Shown in pieces: positions 36,508-44,017 of a DNA stretch of 64,000 nt. Position 1 is the first letter of the stretch; every line of letters begins with the position of its first letter. Origin of the DNA: Bordetella parapertussis (GTDB taxonomy: Bacteria > Pseudomonadota > Gammaproteobacteria > Burkholderiales > Burkholderiaceae_C); NCBI GenBank assembly GCA_945890735.1, contig CAMDCZ010000003.1, positions 1 through 64,000 on the forward strand. Reading direction: 5' to 3'. The notes below the pieces were generated by a model. That model ran no database searches and was not told the DNA's origin. It saw only the letters and a program-made list of their open reading frames with translations. The translations under genes and the position numbers were made by a program.

Positions 36508-37805
36508 TGGAAGCCTGTCATCTTCAAAGCACTGTTTTGCAACAAAGCGGGGTTGATGGTTTTCACCCACTGCGGGGATTTTTGCCCCACGGGCGTGGTG
36601 ACCAACTCGGCAGGCACAAGCATCATCTGGTCCATCACTGCAAAAGGATATTGGGGTACCCGCTTGGTGATGCCCAGCAACTGGTCCTCCAGGCCTTGAC
36701 CGTCTGCACGCATGCGAATCGGGCGACCATAGGCGGTGAAGGTCATGGTGCGCATGGCTTGGGCCACTTGTTCGGTGGTTGGCCACTTGCCGCCGTTGGC
36801 CTTGATGGCATGGTCGTAGCCTGCCTTCAAGCCATACAAAGCTTGCGCCATGTGGTAGGTCGAGTAAATGGGATAGGCACCTGTTTTGGCACGGAATTTT
36901 TGAATGAAGGCTTTGTGCTTGGGGTCGTTTTTGGTTTCAGGATGCAGGAAGTAGTGGTCGCCGCGGGCACCCGCAATCACACCTTCGGGCACAGTGCTTC
37001 CCAAGCGCTCCAAAGAACTTTCCAGCAAGGGCAGCACAAACAGGGTTTTCTGCTTGAACACGCCGCGTTGCGACGCTTGACGCACAAATGTGTCCAGATC
37101 GCCACCCCATGAAGTGTTGAGCACCACATCGGGCTTGAGGGCTTGGAGGCGACTGAGCTCGGTGGAGAAATCGGCCGCACCCATTTTGGGGAACATCTCC
37201 GCCACGACTTTCACATTGGGTTTGAAGACCCGCAGTGTGTTGATGAAAATCTCCCAGGAGTCACGTCCCCAGGCATAGTCTTGGTTGACCACCGCAAGCG
37301 TTTGGAAATCTGGTTTGGTTTTGAGCAGGTACAAGACTGTGGCCACCATTTCCGTGGTTGCATTGGCTTGGGTGCGCACCACATACTGGTATGGCTTTTC
37401 TTCCAACAATTTTTCGGTCCCGCAGTCCCAGGCGATGTTGAGTACTTTCAAGTCCTCTGCCACGGGGGCCACCACATTGCAATTGCCACTGGAAATGGCG
37501 GAGAGCATGGTTTTGACGCCTTGCTCTTGCACCACACGTCTGTACTCAGACAACATCTTGTCGGCACCCACACCCTCATCGATGAAGGTGGCGGAAATCT
37601 TCACGCCACCGATGCCGCCTTGTGCATTGATGTCTTCAATGATGATGTCGGCCGCATTTTTCGCTGGCACACCAAACACCGAGGCTGGCCCCGATAAGAA
37701 GGTGGTGATGCCGATTTTGAGCTCAGTGGGTTTGACTTGGGCTTGGGCTGTCAGGGTCAGGCTGCTGAGCAAACTGGCCAACAACAAGGAAAGGATGTTT
37801 TTCAT
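36504..37805 (-). CDS. HAAT-type ABC transporter substrate-binding protein (second system)
   Basis: 433 residues. Signal peptide MKNILSLLLASLLSSLTLTAQAQ, then a type I periplasmic binding fold (ELKIGITTFLSGPASVFGVPAKNAADIIIEDINAQGG) of the aromatic/organic-acid branch of LivK-like proteins. It lies inside the catabolic operon, separated from its permease/ATPase genes by two dehydrogenase genes. It presumably delivers the operon's substrate to the LivHMGF complex encoded at 40.1-43.4 kb. Confidence 0.92.
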   Translation of the reverse strand: MKNILSLLLASLLSSLTLTAQAQVKPTELKIGITTFLSGPASVFGVPAKNAADIIIEDINAQGGIGGVKISATFIDEGVGADKMLSEYRRVVQEQGVKTMLSAISSGNCNVVAPVAEDLKVLNIAWDCGTEKLLEEKPYQYVVRTQANATTEMVATVLYLLKTKPDFQTLAVVNQDYAWGRDSWEIFINTLRVFKPNVKVVAEMFPKMGAADFSTELSRLQALKPDVVLNTSWGGDLDTFVRQASQRGVFKQKTLFVLPLLESSLERLGSTVPEGVIAGARGDHYFLHPETKNDPKHKAFIQKFRAKTGAYPIYSTYHMAQALYGLKAGYDHAIKANGGKWPTTEQVAQAMRTMTFTAYGRPIRMRADGQGLEDQLLGITKRVPQYPFAVMDQMMLVPAELVTTPVGQKSPQWVKTINPALLQNSALKMTGFQ

Positions 37806-37861
37806 GTCAAGTCTCCATGGGGTAAATGCCGTGCTGAAAAAAAGGCGTCAAGCTGCGTTGG

Positions 37862-38614
37862 TCAAATGGTGCGGCCACCGTCAACCGGGAACTCCACACC
37901 GGTGAAAAATTCAGCGGTATCACTGGCCAAAAACACGGCAGCGGCAGCGACATCACTGGCTTGCGCAAAACGCCCCAAGGGGATGGTGGCCATGAACTTG
38001 GCACGGTTTTCAGGGGTATCTGGCAACCCCATGAAGTCTTCAAACAGACCCGTCACGCCCATCACGGGGCAAATCGCATTGACACGGATTTTCTCCGGAC
38101 CGAGCTCGACCGCCATCGATTTGGACATCAGGTTGACCGCACCCTTGGAGGCGTTGTACCAGGTCAGACCAGGGCGTGGGCGAATGCCGGCAACCGAGCC
38201 GATGTTCAAAATCACCCCTCCACCCTTTTGACGCATGAAGGGCAACACCGCGTGCGTCATGTGGAAAATGGACTTCACATTGACATTGAAAACTTTGTCA
38301 AAGGTGGCTTCATCCACCTCCAACATGGGTCTGTTTTTGTGGGTGGTTCCCGCGTTGTTGACAACGATGTCAGGTATGCCGTAGGTCGCCACGCAGTGCG
38401 CTACCAAGGCATTGACCTGATCGGCACGGGTGACATCGCAGGTGAATGCGCTGGCGTTACCCCCTAAGCTGGCTGCCACTTTCTGGGCCGCAACTGCCTG
38501 AATATCGGCCACGATCACTTTCGCACCTTCGCGAATGTAGGCATGGGCAATGCCTTCTCCAAAACCGCCCCCTGCGCCCGTGATGATGGCAATTTTGTTG
38601 TTCAGTTGAGTCAT
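37862..38614 (-). CDS. SDR-family NAD(P)-dependent oxidoreductase
   Basis: 250 residues. Classical SDR: TGAGGGFGEGIA cofactor-binding glycines, an aspartate after beta-2 (VIVADIQ, favouring NAD), NNAG, the catalytic YNASK and the following AICPVMG. It oxidises a secondary or primary alcohol or a 3-hydroxyacyl group. Directly followed by an aldehyde-dehydrogenase gene upstream in the operon (20-base gap), so an alcohol-aldehyde-acid sequence is plausible. Confidence 0.9.
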   Translation of the reverse strand: MTQLNNKIAIITGAGGGFGEGIAHAYIREGAKVIVADIQAVAAQKVAASLGGNASAFTCDVTRADQVNALVAHCVATYGIPDIVVNNAGTTHKNRPMLEVDEATFDKVFNVNVKSIFHMTHAVLPFMRQKGGGVILNIGSVAGIRPRPGLTWYNASKGAVNLMSKSMAVELGPEKIRVNAICPVMGVTGLFEDFMGLPDTPENRAKFMATIPLGRFAQASDVAAAAVFLASDTAEFFTGVEFPVDGGRTI

Positions 38615-38634
38615 GTGCTTGCTTTCATTGGTGG

Positions 38635-40068
38635 TTATCCGTGGAAGTGAATCACGGTTTTGGTGGTGCTCATTTCTTCCAAAGCCATGAAACCTTTTTC
38701 TCTGCCATGGCCGCTGCGCTTGACCCCGCCGAATGGCAATTCAACGCCGCCGCCGGCACCAAATGAATTGACAAACACCTGTCCGCATTTCAATGCTTTG
38801 GCCACACGTTGTTGACGACCACCGTTTTCAGTCCAAACGGCAGCCAACAAGCCATAAGGTGTGCCGTTGGCCAGCGCAATGGCCTGGGCTTCATCGGTGA
38901 ATGGCATGGCGGCCAACACCGGGCCGAAAACTTCCTCTTGGGCCAGGGGATGATCGGCTGGCACATCTGCAAACAAGCTTGGGGTCACGTAGTAGCCCTG
39001 GCTCGGCACGCCAGCATCAATTTGCCCTTGCGCCAACAACTTCAAACCCGAGGCTTTGGCCTGCGCGATATAGCGGTTCACGCGTTGTTGCTGAGCTTGG
39101 TTGACCACCGGGCCGCAGTCCAGGTTCATCTCTGGAGAACCAACACGGACTTTCGAAAATTTCTCGGCAACCAGCGCCAAAAACCGATCGTAAATCGCTT
39201 GATGCACCAAGAGTCGACTGCCTGCAGTACAGGTCTGTCCGGTGTTTTGCACAATGCCGCGCACAACGGTACTGGCGGCCAACTCGATGTTGGCATCGTC
39301 AAACACCAGGTGCGGTGACTTACCACCCAACTCCAGCACACATTTGACCGCATTCAATGCTGCAGCTTGTTGAATCAACACACCGACTTCATTTGATCCG
39401 GTGAAGCTGATGAAGTTGATGTCTGGGTGTTTGGCCAAAGCTGCACCCGCTTCTTCACCCAGGCCACTGACCACATTCAAGGCGCCGGGCGGAAAGCCCA
39501 CCTGAAGTGCGAGTTCGGCAATACGCAGGCAACTCAAGCAAGCATCCTCGGCAGGTTTGACCACCACTGCGTTGCCCATGGCCAGCGCCGGGCCAATGCT
39601 TCTGCCCATCATTTGTGCTGGGTAGTTCCACGGAATGATGTGCGCGGTCACCCCCAAAGGCTCACGCAACAGGTTCACTTGGTAACCCTGGAGAAAGGGA
39701 ATCACCTCGCCGTGGATTTTGTCGGCAGCTGAACCGTAATACTCAAAATACCTGGCCAACACCACCATGTCATTGCGGGCAGTGGTCATGGATTTACCGG
39801 TGTCACGTGCTTCGAGCAAAGCCAATTCTTCTGCATGGTCCGCCACGGTTTGCGCCAGCTTGAGCATCAAGCGACCACGCTCCAAAGCAGACAGTTGACC
39901 CCATGCACCCTCCAGTGCAAGGCGTGCTGCCCGCACGGCCATGTCGATGTCAGCGGCGTCACCGCGCGGGATGTGTTCAAACACCATGCCGTCGACGGGC
40001 GAATACACATCAATGGTTTTTCCGCTGAGGGCTTGCAATGGTTTGCCCCCGATGATCATGTTGGCCAA
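38635..40068 (-). CDS. NAD(P)-dependent aldehyde dehydrogenase
   Basis: 477 residues. Catalytic cysteine in QNTGQTCTAGSRLLVH, general-base glutamate in LELGGKSPHLVF, and cofactor loop FTGSNEVGVLIQ; IIPWNYPAQMMGRSIGPALAMGNAVVVKPAE is the usual Rossmann stretch. It turns an aldehyde into an acid that the operon's ligase or transferase could then activate. The substrate is not deducible from sequence alone. Confidence 0.92.
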   Translation of the reverse strand: MANMIIGGKPLQALSGKTIDVYSPVDGMVFEHIPRGDAADIDMAVRAARLALEGAWGQLSALERGRLMLKLAQTVADHAEELALLEARDTGKSMTTARNDMVVLARYFEYYGSAADKIHGEVIPFLQGYQVNLLREPLGVTAHIIPWNYPAQMMGRSIGPALAMGNAVVVKPAEDACLSCLRIAELALQVGFPPGALNVVSGLGEEAGAALAKHPDINFISFTGSNEVGVLIQQAAALNAVKCVLELGGKSPHLVFDDANIELAASTVVRGIVQNTGQTCTAGSRLLVHQAIYDRFLALVAEKFSKVRVGSPEMNLDCGPVVNQAQQQRVNRYIAQAKASGLKLLAQGQIDAGVPSQGYYVTPSLFADVPADHPLAQEEVFGPVLAAMPFTDEAQAIALANGTPYGLLAAVWTENGGRQQRVAKALKCGQVFVNSFGAGGGVELPFGGVKRSGHGREKGFMALEEMSTTKTVIHFHG

Positions 40069-40089
40069 TTGAAATACTCCTGGTTGAAT

Positions 40090-40764
40090 TCAGTTCGTCG
40101 GTTGCGAAGGGTGTTGGCTGAGTGCACCACGCTCCAGGACCCAGGTTTGGTCGGGAACATGGGCCAGCAGACTGGCATTGGACTCGGTGATGACCACGCA
40201 TAAATCGGGGCGAAGTTGGCGCAATCGTCCAATCGATTCCACGTATTGCTGCGCCAGTGCGGGCGCCAAACCTTGCAAAGGTTCGTCCAACAACACCAGT
40301 CGATGACCTACCATCAAGGCGCGACCCAGCGCCACCATCTTGCCTTGACCACCGGAGAGTGCAGCGCCTGAGCGAGGCAACATGGCTTGCAATTGAGGCA
40401 CCACAGCCAACACCGCCTCCAGTCGCGATTGAAGCGCGGTGTGGCTCAAGCCTTGGACCTCGCAAGGCAGGCGCAAATTCTCAAGCACCGTCAGTGTCGG
40501 AAAGATGATGCGCTCTTCGGGGGCATAGCCCATGCCCATGCCAGCCCGCGCATGGGCAGGCATGTCCAACAGGTTGTGGTCGTCGAGCATCACACGTCCC
40601 ACTTTGGCCTGCACCAGTCCCATGATGCTGCGAAGCAAAGTGGTCTTACCGGCGCCATTGCGCCCCACCACAGCCACCGTGGTGCCTGCAGTCATGGATG
40701 CGCTGATGCTTCTCAACACCTGCACGCCAGCGATATCCACACAAAGTTGTTCAAGGCGCAACAT
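40090..40764 (-). CDS. HAAT-type ABC transporter ATP-binding protein (LivF-like, second system)
   Basis: 224 residues. Normal P-loop GRNGAGKTTLLRSIMG, signature AALSGGQGKMVALGRALM, Walker B LVLLDEPLQGLAP and the switch region VVITESNASL, in which the usual VEQN histidine/glutamine is changed to TESN. Its start shares one base with the livG stop. Compared with the first LivF, the P-loop lysine is present here. Confidence 0.9.
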   Translation of the reverse strand: MLRLEQLCVDIAGVQVLRSISASMTAGTTVAVVGRNGAGKTTLLRSIMGLVQAKVGRVMLDDHNLLDMPAHARAGMGMGYAPEERIIFPTLTVLENLRLPCEVQGLSHTALQSRLEAVLAVVPQLQAMLPRSGAALSGGQGKMVALGRALMVGHRLVLLDEPLQGLAPALAQQYVESIGRLRQLRPDLCVVITESNASLLAHVPDQTWVLERGALSQHPSQPTN

Positions 40765-41507
40765 CAGTGGTCTCCCAAAATTTCACGCCGAATTTGGGGG
40801 TTGGACAAGACTTCATCGGGCGAGCCATCCGCAGCGATGCGTCCAGCAATCCAGGCTGCCACGCGGGTGGCATAGCGTCTGACAATGTCAATGTCATGCT
40901 CTACAAACCAAGGGGTGACTTGGCGTTCACGCATGGCTTGCATCACGGTGTCCATCAAAAGCATCTTGTCTTCGGAGGCCACTCCACTGGTGGGTTCATC
41001 CATGATCATGAGTTGGGGACGCAGCATCAGTGCCATGGCCACGTCCAGCAATTTACGCTGCCCCTCCGGCAACGCCATGGCAGAAACGTCCGCACGCTCG
41101 CGCAAACCCACCAGCGCCAACGTGTCATCTACCTCGTGCTTGTCCACCGCATCTGACAAAGGGGTCCAAAAAGAAAGACCACCCTGACGGCCAACTGCAG
41201 CAATTTCGAGGCATTGCCGAACGGTGTGGTCCAAAAAGAGCTGAGGCAACTGAAAAGAACGGGCCAAGCCCAAGCGAACGATGTGGCGAGGTTCGTGTTG
41301 AGTGATGTCTTTGCCGTTGAAAAAAACCCGGCCACTGGTGGGTTTGATAAAGCCTGTACAAATGTTGATGAAAGTGGTTTTACCCGCACCATTTTGACCA
41401 ATGACCGCCAGGCGTTCTCCGCGATGCAGCTCAAAATCGATATGGTCTGCAGCAACCACGCCACCAAAGGCCAATTGCAGACCTTGCGTCTGTAAAAGTG
41501 CGCTCAT
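40764..41507 (-). CDS. HAAT-type ABC transporter ATP-binding protein (LivG-like, second system)
   Basis: 247 residues. P-loop IGQNGAGKTTFIN, signature region LPEGQRKLLDVAMALM, Walker B LMIMDEPTSGV and switch VEHDIDIVRRYATRVA. It forms the ATPase pair with the LivF-like protein. The stop overlaps the livF start by one base and its own start overlaps the livM stop (ATGA at 41504-41507). Confidence 0.92.
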   Translation of the reverse strand: MSALLQTQGLQLAFGGVVAADHIDFELHRGERLAVIGQNGAGKTTFINICTGFIKPTSGRVFFNGKDITQHEPRHIVRLGLARSFQLPQLFLDHTVRQCLEIAAVGRQGGLSFWTPLSDAVDKHEVDDTLALVGLRERADVSAMALPEGQRKLLDVAMALMLRPQLMIMDEPTSGVASEDKMLLMDTVMQAMRERQVTPWFVEHDIDIVRRYATRVAAWIAGRIAADGSPDEVLSNPQIRREILGDH

Positions 41508-42445
41508 GGTTGTTGACCTGAAGAGCCTGACCGCTTAGAGCGGAGCAGGCCGATGATGCCATCGGGGGCAACAAGGATGACGATGATCAAGGTCACCCCC
41601 AGCAACATTTGCCAAACGCCAGTCATGTAGGCCGAGGCAAATAACTTGACGGCTTCAAACACCACCGCACCCACAAAAGAGCCCAAGGCATGCCCTGAAC
41701 CACCCAAGATGGTGATGAACACGTACTCACCTGAACGAAACCAGGAACCGATGTCTGGCGTGACCAAGCCTTGCACCAGCACAAACAACGCACCAGACAA
41801 GCCAACCAAGACCGCTGAGATGACGTAGCCTTCCCACAAAATCCGTTTGACGGACAGCCCCAGGTATTCCAGCCGTGTTTCATTGGATTTGATGGCTGAC
41901 AAAGCTTCTCCGGCCGCGGATTTGAAATAGCGTTGAATCAGCCAAACCAGCAAGGCGGAGCACACCAGCGCGATGACCAACAAAGCGGTTTCAAAATCGC
42001 TTCGCTCGAGCGTCTGCCCCAGCAAATCGGGCCGTTGAATGCGCAGCCCGTCCGTGCCGCCAGTGAAGTTGTAAAACTTACCGAGCATGGAAAAAAGCAC
42101 CATGCTCAACGCCAAATTCAGCATGCCAAAAAAGATACCGCGGTAGCGCACCACGAACAGCCCAATCACGCTGCCTGCCAAACCACTGCAGAGCATGCCA
42201 ACCAGCAACAAAATCAGGCCATCGGTGCCAGGGAATGACCGCGCAGTGAATGCCACGCCGTAAGCAGAAATCGCTGCAAACAAGGCATGGCCAAAAGAGA
42301 CTTGCCCTGCGCGCATCATGATGGCCACGCCCAGGCTCGCCATGGCATAGCACAAGCCCATGATCAAAGGGGTTTTGCTCCAAGGGAAAAGCAAACCCAA
42401 GATCAAGCAAACCAGGGCACCCGCCCATGCAATGTGGCGAACCAT
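41504..42445 (-). CDS. HAAT-type ABC transporter permease (LivM-like, second system)
   Basis: 313 residues with about nine membrane segments. MRAGQVSFGHALFAAISAYGVAF (the LivM core) and GGSGHALGSFVGAVVFEAVKLFA (ATPase-contact loop) are present. A short, arginine/lysine/serine-rich tail follows the last segment (GLLRSKRSGSSGQQP). The ATG at 42445 begins one base after the livH stop; a farther ATG (42484) is inside livH. Confidence 0.92.
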   Translation of the reverse strand: MVRHIAWAGALVCLILGLLFPWSKTPLIMGLCYAMASLGVAIMMRAGQVSFGHALFAAISAYGVAFTARSFPGTDGLILLLVGMLCSGLAGSVIGLFVVRYRGIFFGMLNLALSMVLFSMLGKFYNFTGGTDGLRIQRPDLLGQTLERSDFETALLVIALVCSALLVWLIQRYFKSAAGEALSAIKSNETRLEYLGLSVKRILWEGYVISAVLVGLSGALFVLVQGLVTPDIGSWFRSGEYVFITILGGSGHALGSFVGAVVFEAVKLFASAYMTGVWQMLLGVTLIIVILVAPDGIIGLLRSKRSGSSGQQP

Positions 42446-42446
42446 G

Positions 42447-43352
42447 TCAGATCCTTCGCGCTTGCGCGACAGAAAACAAGCCATTGGGCCTGACGAGCAA
42501 AACCAAGACCATGATGAGATAAGGCACAGCCACTTCCCATTCGGGTGCCATGTAAACCGCCACCGAGCGGGTCAGGCCAATCAACAGTGAGGCCAACAGC
42601 GCGCCTGAAATTTGTCCCAAACCCGCGGTGGCCACCACAGCAAATGACAGCACGATCATGTCTGCACCTGCACCGGGCACCATGGAAGTGGTGGGTGCGG
42701 CCATCGCCCCACCCAGCGCACCCAAGGTGGCCCCCAGCACAAATGTCAACCAGACAATCCGTTTGGCATGGATACCCAGCGCCGTGGCCATTTCACGGTG
42801 ATGGGTGACAGCCACCACCTGTTTACCCAGAGAAGTGAAACGCAAGAAAAACAACAGACCCGCATAGGTGGCCATGGCTGTCAAAGGAATGATGATCAAT
42901 TGATAGGTGGTGTAGGTCACTTCAAAAAAAGAAACCGTGCCCAAACGGCCAATCACCTCAGGGGCAGAGTAAGGCTGGGTGCCCCACAACAGCCTTTGCA
43001 CGTCTTCAAGCACCATGAAAGCGGCAAACGTCATCAGCAGTTGTTGTACCGGGTCTCGCTGTTGGACGCGGCGAAGCAAGCCTGCTTCCAGTCCCGTGCC
43101 CAAGACCAGGCCAACCAACATAGCAGCGATCAGCAAGCACAGCAACAAAGTGAGGGTCGAGGGCTCGTGGTTCATCGCCAACAAGGTCAGAGACGAAGCT
43201 GTGTAACCGCCAAAAGCGTACAAAGCACCATGGGCCACATTGACAATGCCCATCACACCGCATATCAAGGTCAAGCCCAAGGACACCATGAACAACAAAC
43301 CAGCGTAAGACACGCCGTCGGCCATCGCCAGCAACATCAAGTCAGTGGTCAT
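42447..43352 (-). CDS. HAAT-type ABC transporter permease (LivH-like, second system)
   Basis: 301 residues with about eight membrane segments. GVSYAGLLFMVSLGLTLICGVMGIVNVAHGALYAFGGY is the LivH N-terminal pattern, and VVATAGLGQISGALLASLLIGL the coupling loop. It is the first gene of the roughly 10.5-kb leftward operon. 181 bases separate it from the lipoprotein gene and hold the motif shared with the first HAAT operon. Confidence 0.92.
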   Translation of the reverse strand: MTTDLMLLAMADGVSYAGLLFMVSLGLTLICGVMGIVNVAHGALYAFGGYTASSLTLLAMNHEPSTLTLLLCLLIAAMLVGLVLGTGLEAGLLRRVQQRDPVQQLLMTFAAFMVLEDVQRLLWGTQPYSAPEVIGRLGTVSFFEVTYTTYQLIIIPLTAMATYAGLLFFLRFTSLGKQVVAVTHHREMATALGIHAKRIVWLTFVLGATLGALGGAMAAPTTSMVPGAGADMIVLSFAVVATAGLGQISGALLASLLIGLTRSVAVYMAPEWEVAVPYLIMVLVLLVRPNGLFSVAQARRI

Positions 43353-43483
43353 GGACAGAACTCAGAAGATCGGTGTGGGTTGCCATGCAACAAGATACCT
43401 GGAGGCCCAAAAAATGAACGAACCATGGAATGTAAAAGATTTCACGAGCTGCATGCGAACCAATCACCGAGGGCTGTGTTATT

Positions 43484-43503
43484 CACAGGGTATTCCCTAG
43501 GTC
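43484..43503 (-). promoter_or_regulatory. conserved 20-bp motif upstream of second HAAT operon
   Basis: Read on the minus strand: GACCTAGGGAATACCCTGTG. It differs from the motif at 24420-24439 at only two positions, and is here a better dyad (AGGG-AATA-CCCT). It lies about 132 bases upstream of the livH-like ATG. No clear -10 was found at the distance seen in the first operon. Confidence 0.55.
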
Positions 43504-43533
43504 GATGGGTGGCTCACCCGGCAAGAACAAGCG

Positions 43534-44016
43534 TCAGTAAAGTTGCCACCAAGCCTGCTTGATCCAGGGCTTGCACGAATACACCACCGCTTGGGCAGCC
43601 TCATGCTGGGGGGAAACCGTCAAGGCCGCGGCCCGCTTTTGAAACTCAAAACGCAGCAAAGGCGTTGAAGCTTCGGTTGGTGGCTGCTTGCCTGGAGCTG
43701 GCTTGGCCTGGCGGTCAATGGTCAACACAGCACCTTCTTTGGTCCATCGCATGCTGGTGATTTCACGCACTTGTTCACCGTTGACGTCATGCCAATCACT
43801 GGTGGCGGGGTTGGATGGATTGGCGCAATGCAGCGCATCGCTGGGCCACAAAACACAAAATTGCGCTTTGCTGGTTCGCACCACTTGCTGCTTGTAGTAC
43901 TGCGAGCTGCCTTCTTCGGCATAAGACTCGCAAAAGTATTCCTTCTCCACTTGGTCGGAACAGGCGCTGAGAAAGCTGATCATCAGCAGCGAAATGGTTG
44001 CTCGAAACATGTTCAT
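43534..44016 (-). CDS. hypothetical lipoprotein
   Basis: 160 residues. Lipoprotein signal MNMFRATISLLMISFLSACSD with lipobox LSAC (Cys19). The rest is not recognised. It holds cysteines in YFCESY, QFCVLW, LHCANP and SCKPWI, so disulfides in the periplasm are likely, and many W/Y residues. The ATG at 44016 is one base past the stop of the large TerB-like gene, so both form an operon. It may assist or anchor that protein, but this is inference. Confidence 0.75.
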   Translation of the reverse strand: MNMFRATISLLMISFLSACSDQVEKEYFCESYAEEGSSQYYKQQVVRTSKAQFCVLWPSDALHCANPSNPATSDWHDVNGEQVREITSMRWTKEGAVLTIDRQAKPAPGKQPPTEASTPLLRFEFQKRAAALTVSPQHEAAQAVVYSCKPWIKQAWWQLY

Positions 44017-44017
44017 G

